DNA from: Actinocorallia populi
GTDB taxonomy: Bacteria; Actinomycetota; Actinomycetes; Streptosporangiales; Streptosporangiaceae
Direction of reading: 5' to 3'
Assembly: GCF_002995495.1 (NCBI RefSeq)
Contig: NZ_PVZV01000006.1
Span: 645,100-709,099, forward strand
DNA length: 64,000 bases
Both the position numbers and the translations under genes were made by a program. The notes under the pieces were generated by a model. That model worked only from the letters and a program-made list of their open reading frames with translations, ran no database searches and was not told where the DNA came from. Of the stretch, positions 40,868-49,737 are shown one piece after another (the stretch's first letter is position 1; each line of letters opens with the position of its first letter).

Positions 40868-42643
40868 ATGTCCACGACCGAACTGTTCGTCGCCCCTGAC
40901 GGGGACGACTCCGCTCCGGGCACCCTCGAGCAGCCGTTCGCGACCCTCGGCCGCGCCCGGGACGCGGCCCGCGCGCTCACCGGTGAGATCACCGTCCGGC
41001 TCAGAGCCGGAACGCACCGGCCGGCCGGGCCGCTGGAGCTGACGGGTGCCGACTCGGGCCGAGGCGGCCGCCGCGTGGTCTACCAGCCCTACGGTTACGG
41101 CACCGCCGAGCAGGAAGAAGCCGTCATCAGCGGCGGCCGCCTCGTCGCGGGCTGGCGGGAGCGGGACGGCGTGTGGCTGGCCGACGTCGGCGACCTGGAC
41201 ACCCGCCAGCTGTACGTGGACGGTCGCCGGGCCGAACGGGCGGGCATCGAGGGGCTGCCCGGCCGGGTCGCCATGACCGAGACCGGCTACACCACCGACA
41301 GCACGGCGCCGCTGGCCTGGCGCAGCCCGGGTGACGTGGAGTTCGTCCACCGGGGCGTCTACCCGTGGACGGAGGCCCGCTGCGGCGTCGCCGAGGTCTC
41401 GGCCGACGGCGAAGGCGCCGCGATCACCATGGCGCGGCCCGCGTTCGGCCGGGCCCTCGACTTGTACAACTCCACCTGGGAGGGCCAGACCTCGCGCGGG
41501 CCCGGCCTGCCGACCCGGATCGAGAACGACGCGTCCTTCCTCACCGAACCGGGCACGTTCGTCCTGGACCGCTCACGTCCCGGCCACCACGTCCTGCACT
41601 ACCTGCCCCGCCCCGGCGAGCACCCGGAACGCACGCGAGTGGTCGCACCGGTCCTGGAGGTGCTGCTGCACGCCACCGGCGTGAGCGACGTGACGTTCCG
41701 GGGGCTGACGTTCGCCGACGCGACCTGGCTGCGGCCGAGCGGCCCCGAAGGGTTCCTGCACTACCACGGGAGCGGCTTCTACCTCGGCGGCCCGGTCCTC
41801 ACGGTCTCCCTCGGCGAGGACGTCGGCTCGGTCACGGTTCCCGGGGAGTCCGCCACGATCCCCGCCTGCCTGGTGCTGGAGGACGTGTCCGGCGTGCGGA
41901 TCGAGGACTGCCGCTTCACCCGGCTGGGCGCCACCGGGCTCGCCGTTTCCGGCGGCGCGGACATCACGGTGCGCGGATGCGACTTCGACACCCTCTCGGC
42001 CGGAGCCCTCGTGGTCGACGGCAGCCGTTCCGTCCTCGTGGAGGACAACCGGGTCCACCACATCGGCCTGGAGTTCTCGGGCTCACCCGGCATGGCGCTG
42101 ACCGGCACGACCGGATGCACGATCGCGCACAACCACGTCTCCGACGTGCCCCACTGCGGCATCGTCGCCGGACCCGGCCAGGGCACCCGCATCCTGCACA
42201 ACCTCACCACCAACACGATGCAGGTACTGGCCGACGGCGGAGGCGTCTACCTGTCCGGCCCGCAGGGAGACTCCCACGACACCGGCGCGGTCATCCGGGG
42301 CAACGTCATCGAGGACACGCGCACGCCCTACAACTTCGGCCTGTACACCGACTACGGCGCGGCGTGGGTGACGGTGGCGGAGAACATCGTCGTCCGAGCC
42401 GACAGCACGGCCGTCCTGCACGTGTCGCCGCCGCTGGACAACGTCGTCTACCGGGGCAACTTCTGGGACGCCGACCCGATCGGTGCAGACGCGCCGCCCT
42501 CCGGAGTCGCCTACGAGGACAACACCACGTTCACCGGCGGGAACGAGCCCGCGGCGGCGGCCGCCATACGGGCCCGAGCCGGCCTTCGGAGCCCGCGGCC
42601 GCCCCGGACACCGGCAACGGATCTCCAGAGCGCCTTCCTCTGA
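40868..42643 (+). CDS. Right-handed beta-helix (pectate-lyase/GH-like) protein
   Basis: This 591-residue protein begins LFVAPDGDDSAPGTLEQPFATLGRARD, as two segments the hallmark start of GH141/GH120-like beta-helix enzymes, followed by parallel-beta-helix repeats (VSDVTFRGLTF, SGVRIEDCRFTRLG, ADITVRGCDFDTLS, SVLVEDNRVHHIG, TRILHNLTTNT). It has no signal peptide, so it acts inside the cell or is exported without a classical signal. A role in pectic or xylan oligosaccharide breakdown is plausible for the family; the exact bond is not known. GGAGG precedes the ATG. Confidence 0.85.
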   Translation: MSTTELFVAPDGDDSAPGTLEQPFATLGRARDAARALTGEITVRLRAGTHRPAGPLELTGADSGRGGRRVVYQPYGYGTAEQEEAVISGGRLVAGWRERDGVWLADVGDLDTRQLYVDGRRAERAGIEGLPGRVAMTETGYTTDSTAPLAWRSPGDVEFVHRGVYPWTEARCGVAEVSADGEGAAITMARPAFGRALDLYNSTWEGQTSRGPGLPTRIENDASFLTEPGTFVLDRSRPGHHVLHYLPRPGEHPERTRVVAPVLEVLLHATGVSDVTFRGLTFADATWLRPSGPEGFLHYHGSGFYLGGPVLTVSLGEDVGSVTVPGESATIPACLVLEDVSGVRIEDCRFTRLGATGLAVSGGADITVRGCDFDTLSAGALVVDGSRSVLVEDNRVHHIGLEFSGSPGMALTGTTGCTIAHNHVSDVPHCGIVAGPGQGTRILHNLTTNTMQVLADGGGVYLSGPQGDSHDTGAVIRGNVIEDTRTPYNFGLYTDYGAAWVTVAENIVVRADSTAVLHVSPPLDNVVYRGNFWDADPIGADAPPSGVAYEDNTTFTGGNEPAAAAAIRARAGLRSPRPPRTPATDLQSAFL

Positions 42644-42659
42644 GAGCGCCCGCCCCGTT

Positions 42660-44285
42660 TCAGGTGAGCGCGTCGGCGGCCTTTCGCAGCCCGTCGAGCA
42701 GCACGGCGGCGCGCTTCGCCTGGGCCCCGTCGACTTCGGCCGCCAGCTCGGTGACCGCGTCGATCACCGCCCGGATTCCGGCCGCGGCGCCCGGGCGTCC
42801 GGTGAAGAACACCGGTGCGGCCAGCCCGTCGGCGAGCTCGGCGATCCGGCGGAGCTGGCCGTCGGCGATGTCATCGAACACTTTCAGGCCGACGAGGGCC
42901 GGCGCGGGCAGCGTCCCGAGCCGGACCGGCAGGATCGTCCAGCGCCTGATCAGGTCGTCGAGTTCGGCGGCCTGCAGAACGGTCTGCGTGATCCCCCGGG
43001 CCCCCAGCCCCACGGCGACCGGTTCGAAGCCGGCGAAGACCTTCTGCAGCCCCTGCACCTGAGGGCGCTCGTAGCTGCGGTCGTTCGCCCACAGCAGTTC
43101 CACGACCTCGGCCACGTGCATACCCAGCGCCTTCGCCGCGACCGGGTAATGCGCCTCGATCTGCTTTTCTGCGACGACTTCGTCGGACGTCAGACCGGGC
43201 GTCCCGGAACGCGCGGCGGGCGGCACGAAGGCGGACCCCCGGAGCAGCGCATTGATGATCAGTTCGGCCAGCCGTAGAGGCGGCTCCGCCGTCGCCTCGA
43301 ACGGCACCAGCAGGCTGCCGGGGACCGGGTCGTACCGCAGCACGTCCCCGCCGAGGACGATGCGGAGGTTCTGCAGGTCGCTCTTCAGCTTGCTCATGAA
43401 GTGCTCCAGCAGCCGCGCGGCCGCCACGGACTCCGGCCCGTGCTCGCGGGAGAGCCAGTAGCCGCGGCTGCCCAGGATGCCGAGTTCCTGCAGCCGGCCT
43501 TCGACCTTCCGCATGGCCTCCATGTCCTCGCCGCTGCGCAGGTCCCACACCGCCGTCGCGGTACAGACGTGGACCTGGGCGTCGTAGGCCCGCAACCAGA
43601 CCCGGTTGAGCTTGATGTCGGCCCAGGCCAGCGCCGGTCCGAGCGGGTTGCCCACCGGACGCGGCGGCTGGAGGGCGCGCCGCTGCGCCTGCACGAGCCC
43701 GCGTTCCCGGTAGATGCCCGGCGGGAGGTTCTCGACCTGCTCGGCCAGGTGCGCCGCGGCCTCGTAGTAGGTGTCGGCGTTCCGGGTGCCGATCTCCGAC
43801 GCCAGGTAGCCCTGCCCCCAGGAGTTCCGGTACGTGTAGTCCTTCACCGGGTGTTCCCCGTGCTCGCGCAGCGCGTGGGAGATCTCGTGGATCAGGGTGA
43901 GCGCCCGCCGCGTCAGCGGCTCGGGCGAGTCCGTTCGCAACGCGGCCGGACTGAGCTGGACCTGGACGTGCGCCTCGTCCAGCGCCGAGACGGTCTGCGC
44001 GCCGACGGAGTCGGGCAGGCCGGGGTTCACGACGACCTTGCCCGCCTTGTTCAGCTCGACGATCCGCTGGTGCAGCAGGGCGAACCTCCGCCCGAGCACC
44101 GTGTAGTCGGCGGGCTGGAAGCCGAACCCGGCGTCCAACACCCTCGTCGCGGCCAGCGCCCCCGGCGCCCCTCCCGCGTCCACGATCTCTTCGACCTTCG
44201 CGATGAGCTGGTTCAGCACGGCGGCTTCCGCGCCCTGCACTTTTCTCATGGTCTCCCCCATCGGCCCCGTGTTCCGGCGCCTCAT
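42660..44285 (-). CDS. HEXXH zinc metallopeptidase-like protein, function unknown
   Basis: This 541-residue protein has a clear gluzincin/aspzincin site: HEISH at residues 133-137, followed 34 residues later by GTRNADTYYEAA, matching the GTxDxxYG-type third-ligand region of aspzincins (probable ligand D171). The rest is mainly helical with no recognised domain, signal peptide or membrane segment. Starts at 44285, 44261 and 44249 are all possible; the first has GGGAG at a good distance. It resembles intracellular or secreted toxin-type metallopeptidases, which is inference only. Confidence 0.7.
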   Translation of the reverse strand: MRRRNTGPMGETMRKVQGAEAAVLNQLIAKVEEIVDAGGAPGALAATRVLDAGFGFQPADYTVLGRRFALLHQRIVELNKAGKVVVNPGLPDSVGAQTVSALDEAHVQVQLSPAALRTDSPEPLTRRALTLIHEISHALREHGEHPVKDYTYRNSWGQGYLASEIGTRNADTYYEAAAHLAEQVENLPPGIYRERGLVQAQRRALQPPRPVGNPLGPALAWADIKLNRVWLRAYDAQVHVCTATAVWDLRSGEDMEAMRKVEGRLQELGILGSRGYWLSREHGPESVAAARLLEHFMSKLKSDLQNLRIVLGGDVLRYDPVPGSLLVPFEATAEPPLRLAELIINALLRGSAFVPPAARSGTPGLTSDEVVAEKQIEAHYPVAAKALGMHVAEVVELLWANDRSYERPQVQGLQKVFAGFEPVAVGLGARGITQTVLQAAELDDLIRRWTILPVRLGTLPAPALVGLKVFDDIADGQLRRIAELADGLAAPVFFTGRPGAAAGIRAVIDAVTELAAEVDGAQAKRAAVLLDGLRKAADALT

Positions 44286-44407
44286 GGAACTCCCGGTGCG
44301 GTCACGAGGTCAATGTCCTGCCTTTTAGGCAGGAGCAGCGAACCACGCCCAAAAAAGCGAACACGTCCGAAACCTCGGCACCCACCCGAGAAGGGACGAG
44401 CCGGAGG

Positions 44408-45055
44408 TCAGCGTTGTGCGGCGGGGACCGTGCAGAGCTGAGCGGTCAGGGTGGCGCGGGCCCATTCCTCCCAGACGTCGGGCGACCAGCCGCGGTCCTG
44501 GACGAAGACCAGGTAGAGCTGCGGGCTGAGCAGGCCGAACAGCAGGTCCGCGGCCGTCTCGACCGAGACGTCGGGGCGGAAGTCGGGTTTGCCTGCCAGC
44601 GCCTGGGCCGCGGCGCTCTGCACGGTGTAACGCGGATCGGGGCCGTCGGGCCACTGCGCGGCGATCTCCAGGTCGGTCGCGGCGGCGGCCTCGATCAGCG
44701 GCAGGATCGGGGCGACCCGGCCCAGGATCTCCCCGGTGCCGCGAACGTGCGCGTGCAGCTGGCCGGCCGCGGTGGGCGCGGCGCACGCCTCGCGGAACCA
44801 CGCACGGTCCAGGGTGGCGACCGGTTCGGTGTCCCCGGCGATGGACGCGTCGACGACGTCCTTGAACAGGGTGCGCTTGTTGCCGAAGACGAAGTAGACC
44901 GTCTGGACGGCCACGCCCGCCCGGGCGGCGACCTCCTGCAGGCTCGTCGCCCCGTAGCCCTGGGCGATGAACAGCTCCCGCGCCGCCACGACGATCTTCT
45001 CGCGGGTGCGGCGCGAGCGCTCGGCCCGCTTGTCCGGCCGCTTGACGTTCTCCAT
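44408..45055 (-). CDS. TetR-family transcriptional regulator
   Basis: This 215-residue TetR protein has HTH REKIVVAARELFIAQGYGATS and VAARAGVAVQTVYFVFGNKR (given as two segments). Its C-terminal domain is the TetR_C_33-like helical type. It is divergent from two adjacent methyltransferase genes with a perfect 15-bp palindrome in the 61-base gap. It therefore probably represses itself and the methyltransferases. Confidence 0.92.
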   Translation of the reverse strand: MENVKRPDKRAERSRRTREKIVVAARELFIAQGYGATSLQEVAARAGVAVQTVYFVFGNKRTLFKDVVDASIAGDTEPVATLDRAWFREACAAPTAAGQLHAHVRGTGEILGRVAPILPLIEAAAATDLEIAAQWPDGPDPRYTVQSAAAQALAGKPDFRPDVSVETAADLLFGLLSPQLYLVFVQDRGWSPDVWEEWARATLTAQLCTVPAAQR

Positions 45056-45071
45056 GCCGCGAGTATATCTC

Positions 45072-45099
45072 TAGAGTCCAACACTAGAGTTCAACTCTA
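45072..45099. promoter_or_regulatory. Tandem TAGAGTTCAACTCTA operators
   Basis: TAGAGTT-C-AACTCTA (45085-45099) is a perfect palindrome; TAGAGTCCAACACTA (45072-45086) matches it at twelve of fifteen positions. They abut between the TetR start and the first methyltransferase start, ideal for two repressor dimers. Confidence 0.75.
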
Positions 45100-45116
45100 A
45101 ATTCTTGGAGGAGACG

Positions 45117-45764
45117 ATGGACCACCCGGACACCGCCCCGGCCGTTACCGAACGCGACCAGGAGGAGGCCGTCCGCCGCGAGCTGGCGGACTACTACCGC
45201 GCCGGCGAACCGCCCTGGGACACCGGCGTGACGCCGCCCGAGCTGGTCGCCCTGGTGGAGGGGCATGACGCGCCGCTCCCCGGCCGCGCCCTCGAACTCG
45301 GCTGCGGCACCGGAACCAACGCCGTTTACCTGGCTCGGCACGGCTGGGAGGTCGTGGCCGTCGACCTGATCGACTCCGCGATCGAGCAGGCCCGGGAGAA
45401 GGCCGCCGCGGCGGGGGCGACGGTACGGCTGCTGTGCGGGGACGCCACCCGTCTCGACGAACTGGACGTGCCCGGCCTCTACGACCTGTTCTTCGACCTG
45501 AGCTGTTACTGCGGAATCCCGCCGCACCGCCGCGACGCCTACGCCGCCGGACTCACCCGCCGTGCCGCTCCCGGCGCACGGCTGCTGATGTTCGGGTACG
45601 GCCCCGAAGCGTTCGACGACCCGATCTCCGGTGTCACCGCCGACGAGCTGCGTACCAGGTTCGCCGGTTGGGAGCTGCTCGAGACCGCTCCCGGCACGAA
45701 CCCGGTGCCCACCTTCTGGTTCGTGCTTCGCCGCAACGCGCAGGAAGCACGAACCGACCGGTGA
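45117..45764 (+). CDS. Class I SAM-dependent methyltransferase
   Basis: This 215-residue methyltransferase has motif I LELGCGTGTNAVYLARHGW, the acidic end of strand 2 (VVAVDL), motif II-like GDATRLDEL and the conserved FFDLSCYCGI segment. It is of the thiopurine/TehB-like small type (PPWDTGVTPPEL is typical) and may methylate small anions or thiols. GGAGGAG precedes ATG 45117. Regulated by the divergent TetR. Confidence 0.9.
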   Translation: MDHPDTAPAVTERDQEEAVRRELADYYRAGEPPWDTGVTPPELVALVEGHDAPLPGRALELGCGTGTNAVYLARHGWEVVAVDLIDSAIEQAREKAAAAGATVRLLCGDATRLDELDVPGLYDLFFDLSCYCGIPPHRRDAYAAGLTRRAAPGARLLMFGYGPEAFDDPISGVTADELRTRFAGWELLETAPGTNPVPTFWFVLRRNAQEARTDR

Positions 45765-45814
45765 CATCCGAGACCGACCGCGACCCGACCACACCACCCG
45801 ACGAAGGAGCCTTG

Positions 45815-46651
45815 ATGCACACCGTTGTCAACGTCCAGCAGGCAGAAGCGTGGAACGGCTGGGAGGGGTCGGCTTGGGCCGACAACGCCGCCCGGTACGA
45901 CGCGATGATGGGCGGCTTCGACCAGCCGCTCTTGGCCGCCGCCGCGATCGGCGAGAACGACCACGTCCTGGACGTCGGGTGCGGCACAGGCCAGATGGCC
46001 CTGCTGGCCGCGCACCGGGCGTCACGAGCACAGGTGGTCGGCGTCGACATCTCCGGGCCGATGCTGACCCGCGCCCGCGCCGACGCGGCCGAACTGGGCA
46101 TCGCCAACGTGCGGTTCGACCAGGCGGACGCCGAGGCGCATCCCTTCGAAGAAGGCCGCTTCGACATCGTCATCAGTCGCGGCGGCGTCATGTTCTTCTC
46201 CGACCCCGTGGCCGCGTTCGCCAACATCACCCGCGCCCTCCGGCCCGGCGGCCGGATGGCGTTCATCGTTCCGCAGGCGGGCCGCCCCGGCAGCGACTAC
46301 GCCCAGGCCACCGCCGCGCTCGCACCGCTGATGCGCGGCCCCTCACCCGCGTCCCGGGGCATGGGGTCGCTGGTCGACCCCGACCGCATCCGCCAGGTGC
46401 TCGAAGAGGCGGGTCTGGCTCAGGTGAACGTGAGCCCGGTCGAAGCGATGATGGACTACGGCCGCGACGCCGCGGACGCCGCGGATTTCATCCTCGGTCA
46501 GGGCCCGGTCCGCTTCAACCTCCAAAGCGCCGACCAGGCCGCCGTCGCCCGCGCCCGCGAAGGGCTACGAGCCGGACTCAAGGCTTACGAGACTCCGGAT
46601 GGAGTTCGCATCCGAGGCTCCGTATGGCTGGTGAGCGCCGTCCGGTCATAG
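45815..46651 (+). CDS. Class I SAM-dependent methyltransferase (UbiE-like)
   Basis: This 278-residue methyltransferase has motif I VLDVGCGTGQMALLAAHR, VVGVDISGPML, FDQADAEAHPFEEGRFDIVI and ALRPGGRMAFIV. It is typical of the methyltransferase-11/UbiE group acting on small molecules. It follows the first methyltransferase by 50 bases with AAGGAG, probably in one transcript. Its end overlaps the convergent sulfatase gene by six bases. Confidence 0.92.
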   Translation: MHTVVNVQQAEAWNGWEGSAWADNAARYDAMMGGFDQPLLAAAAIGENDHVLDVGCGTGQMALLAAHRASRAQVVGVDISGPMLTRARADAAELGIANVRFDQADAEAHPFEEGRFDIVISRGGVMFFSDPVAAFANITRALRPGGRMAFIVPQAGRPGSDYAQATAALAPLMRGPSPASRGMGSLVDPDRIRQVLEEAGLAQVNVSPVEAMMDYGRDAADAADFILGQGPVRFNLQSADQAAVARAREGLRAGLKAYETPDGVRIRGSVWLVSAVRS

Positions 46652-48415
46652 TCCTGCCAGGTCCTCCGCGATGGCGTGCAGTGTCTCGCGGCTGATGAGG
46701 CCGGTCGCCAGCTCGGAGATCTCCAGGAGCGAGAACGGCAGCGCCTCTGGCAGCATCGGGCTCTCCATGAGGGCGCCCAGGTGGCGGCGCAGTACGGCCT
46801 CGGCCGCGGGTTCGGTGAGCAGGTCGCGGGTGGGGGTGAGCACGCCGAGTCGGGAGGAGGGGAACTCCTCGGCGGTGAGCGGAGGGCGTTCCGCCGCCTG
46901 CACCTGCTCCCATTGTTTCTGGACGAGCAGGTGGTCGCGGGTCACGGGTCCGTTCCGCGGTAGTCCCAGCCGCTCGTACTGCTCGGGAGGGGCTTCCTCG
47001 ATGCGTAGCAGCCTGGTCAGCAGTGTGGCCATGCGCAGTTCGAGGTCGTCGTCGATCAGCGGTGTCCGCTGCTCCGGGTCGTTCTCCAGATCGTAGAGAA
47101 GGGTGCCGAACGCGTACGGGTCGGTGTAGGAGTAGCCGGGTACGCGGAGCGTCGCCACACCCTTGGTGAAGGAGAACGGCTCGGTGAGGGTGGCGTGGCG
47201 CAGCGTCTCCACCGGGAAGCGGCCTCGCATGTGCGTCGGCATCAGCGTGTACTCGGCGAGCGGCTGGTTTCCTTGGGTCGCGCACGCCCGCATGTAGACG
47301 TACCGGCCGTCGGTGACGCTCACATGGCCGCCGAAGCAGCCGAACAACCCCGCATCACGTACTGGGATGTCCTCGGCCACGACGTGGCGCAGCGGCATGC
47401 CCCGCATGTCGGGGGTTCGATCGATGCCGAAGAACTCCAGCAGCGTCGGCCCGAAGTCGATCGTCTGGACCAGGCTCTTCCTCCGCTCACCGGCGACGCG
47501 GCTGCGCGGATCCCAGACGAACAGAGGAGTGTGGATGGTCTCTCCCCAGAACGGCGGTGTGTTCTTGCCCCACCAGTCGTGTTCGCCGAGCAGGAGTCCG
47601 TGGTCGGTGCAGACGACGAGGAGGGTGTCCTCCCACAACGACAGGTCGTCCATCAGGTCGAGGACCCGGCCGAGGGACCGGTCGCACATGGACAGCAGCG
47701 CCATGTACTGGTTGCGCAGGTGGGCGACCTGTTCGGGGGTTTCGGTGACCCGCTTGTAGTCGGGCCAGTCGAAGTGCGGGCCGTCGTAGTCGTCGGGGTA
47801 GAGCTTCTTGTAGTCGTCGTAGCTGAAGAACGGTTCGTGCGGGTCGAACGTCTCGATCTGGAGGAACCAGTCGTCCTCGGTGTGGTTCGTGCGGATGAAG
47901 TGCATACCGGCGTCGAACGTCTGGGTCTGCGGGTGGTCGGCCTCCTCCGTGAGGTAGAGGCGGTTGATCCAGTCCTGTCGGCGCAGCGGGTTGGCGGTGT
48001 GCGCGACGCTTTCGGGGACGTCGGGGTCGGCGACGTGGCCCTTCCATTCGTCGCCTTCTTGCCCGCGGAAGAGCTCGAAGGTGTTGTAGCGCGGGTGGTA
48101 CGTGGCGCCGCCGTCGAGCCAGTAGTGCTGGTGGTCGGTCACCAGGTGCGTGTATACGCCGTGTTCCTTGAGGATTTCCGGGACCGAGTCGTCGAAGGGT
48201 TCCAAAGGCCCCCACCCGCGGTGCAGGAAGTTGTGGCGGCCGGTGTGCATCTCACGCCGTGCGGGCATGCACGGCATGCTTCCGCCGTAGCAGGTGTCGA
48301 AGGTGGCGGTGCGTTCGGCGAGGCGGGTGAAGTTGGGCGCGTGCACCCCTTCGGCCCCGTACGGCGGCAGGAACCGCCGGTTGAGGCTGTCGAACATGAC
48401 CATGATGGCTTTCAC
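46646..48415 (-). CDS. Type I sulfatase
   Basis: This 589-residue alkaline-phosphatase-superfamily enzyme has the formylglycine signature CMPAR at C49 (C-X-P-X-R) followed by MHTGR. Metal ligands are in the N-terminal MVMFDSLNR (D9) and CTDHGLLLGEHDWWGK. C49 must be converted by a formylglycine-generating enzyme encoded elsewhere. No signal peptide: an intracellular sulfatase. The GTG start overlaps the MFS gene stop (GTGA), so the transporter and enzyme work as one unit that imports and desulfates a sulfate ester. Confidence 0.93.
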   Translation of the reverse strand: MKAIMVMFDSLNRRFLPPYGAEGVHAPNFTRLAERTATFDTCYGGSMPCMPARREMHTGRHNFLHRGWGPLEPFDDSVPEILKEHGVYTHLVTDHQHYWLDGGATYHPRYNTFELFRGQEGDEWKGHVADPDVPESVAHTANPLRRQDWINRLYLTEEADHPQTQTFDAGMHFIRTNHTEDDWFLQIETFDPHEPFFSYDDYKKLYPDDYDGPHFDWPDYKRVTETPEQVAHLRNQYMALLSMCDRSLGRVLDLMDDLSLWEDTLLVVCTDHGLLLGEHDWWGKNTPPFWGETIHTPLFVWDPRSRVAGERRKSLVQTIDFGPTLLEFFGIDRTPDMRGMPLRHVVAEDIPVRDAGLFGCFGGHVSVTDGRYVYMRACATQGNQPLAEYTLMPTHMRGRFPVETLRHATLTEPFSFTKGVATLRVPGYSYTDPYAFGTLLYDLENDPEQRTPLIDDDLELRMATLLTRLLRIEEAPPEQYERLGLPRNGPVTRDHLLVQKQWEQVQAAERPPLTAEEFPSSRLGVLTPTRDLLTEPAAEAVLRRHLGALMESPMLPEALPFSLLEISELATGLISRETLHAIAEDLAGL

Positions 48416-49662
48416 GGGACACTCCTGATCCGCATGACGGAGACGGCTCCCAGCGTCATGATGAGCGCGGCTGCCGCGTACAAGGCCTGGTAGTCGTCGA
48501 GGAGGGCGAGGACGGCCCAGCCGATCGCCGCGTAGAGCGGGACGTTCTGTGCGGCGTTGATGATCCCGAGGTCGCGGGCGCGGGTGCGCTGGTCGGGCAG
48601 GACGTCGGTGACCAGCGCCTGGTCCACCGACAGGAACGTGCCGAGGCCGATGCCGAGCAGCACGGCGCTCACGATCGCGGTCGGCCAGCTCGGGGCGAGC
48701 GCCAGCAGCAGGGCGGCGACGGCCTGGAGCGCGCCGGCGAGCGCCACCAGTTCCCTGCGGCGTCCCAGCCTGTCCGAGAGCCTTCCGCCGAGGAAGCCGA
48801 ACAGCGCGCAGAACACCAGGTAGACGAGGGTGAGGACCAGCAGCGACGTGTCGGGGTCCTTGCGGTGCAGGACGTCGTCCAGGAAGTACAGCAGGTAGGC
48901 CGTCCCGATGCCGTTGCCGGCGTTGATCAGCACGCGTGAGGCCAGCGCCCAGTAGTAGTCGGGATGTTCGCGCGGGCGCGGGAACGGCACTTTCTCCCCG
49001 GCCTTCATCCGTGCGCCGGGTTGCTGGGCCGGGCCGGGACGGCCGCGTCCGCCCAGCAGGAACGGTGCGGCGGACACCGCGGCCAGCAGCGCGATCACGG
49101 CCCAGCTCGCCCCGAGCGAGGTGACCAGCATCGTCACGATCACCATGCCGACGACGACGGAGACCACCTGCGGCACGCCCATCGCCGCCGACGCCGTTCC
49201 CCGCCGCTGCGGCGGCACCCGATCGGCGATCACCGCGCTGAGCGCCACCAGGAACGCGGACGTGCCCATCGAGATCGGCACCATGAGCGCCGCGACGACC
49301 CGCCAGTCGTCCTGCGACCCCACCAGCGCGAACGGGACGCCGCCGACCACCAGGCCGCCCACCGCCCAGATCCGGCGGCGGCCGAACCGGCTCCTCGTCC
49401 GGTCGCAGGCCATGCCCGCGAGCGGCACGCAGACCACCGCGACCGCCGCGTTCAGGATCAGCAGGAACGACAGGACGCCGACCTTCTGCTCCGGTTCGAT
49501 GATCCCGATCAGGTGGGGGGTCAGGAACTGGGGCGGCATCATGACCAGCAGCCAGTAGGCGAACCAGGCGAGCGAGTACCCGAGGAACCAGTCACGTCCG
49601 AGGCCGGGTGCGTTCGCCGCGGCCTCGGGCGCGGAACGCGGGGGGTTGCGTCTGGGGAGCAT
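48412..49662 (-). CDS. MFS transporter, likely for a sulfated or glycosylated compound
   Basis: This 416-residue protein has twelve membrane helices; MFS signatures include GMACDRTRSRFGRRR after helix 2 and GGRLSDRLGRRRE after helix 8. It resembles the sugar transporter (GPH/SLC45-like) branch. ATG 49662 is chosen for GAGGTG six bases before. It is translationally coupled to the sulfatase and carries upstream the sequence TGAACAAGT, shared with the control region of the neighbouring TetR/GH1 pair. Confidence 0.9.
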   Translation of the reverse strand: MLPRRNPPRSAPEAAANAPGLGRDWFLGYSLAWFAYWLLVMMPPQFLTPHLIGIIEPEQKVGVLSFLLILNAAVAVVCVPLAGMACDRTRSRFGRRRIWAVGGLVVGGVPFALVGSQDDWRVVAALMVPISMGTSAFLVALSAVIADRVPPQRRGTASAAMGVPQVVSVVVGMVIVTMLVTSLGASWAVIALLAAVSAAPFLLGGRGRPGPAQQPGARMKAGEKVPFPRPREHPDYYWALASRVLINAGNGIGTAYLLYFLDDVLHRKDPDTSLLVLTLVYLVFCALFGFLGGRLSDRLGRRRELVALAGALQAVAALLLALAPSWPTAIVSAVLLGIGLGTFLSVDQALVTDVLPDQRTRARDLGIINAAQNVPLYAAIGWAVLALLDDYQALYAAAALIMTLGAVSVMRIRSVP

Positions 49663-49722
49663 GTTCACCTCAGCGTGGGGGCCACGGTCTGGGGTAAGGG
49701 ATATCACCGATCCGACTTAAAG

Positions 49723-49731
49723 TGAACAAGT
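49723..49731. promoter_or_regulatory. Shared ACTTGTTCA element before the MFS-sulfatase operon
   Basis: TGAACAAGT (reverse complement ACTTGTTCA) lies 60 bases before the MFS start. GA-N-ACTTGTTCA is repeated at 50374-50384 in the TetR/GH1 control region, pointing to one regulator for all three transcription units. Confidence 0.5.
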
Positions 49732-49737
49732 CTCATG

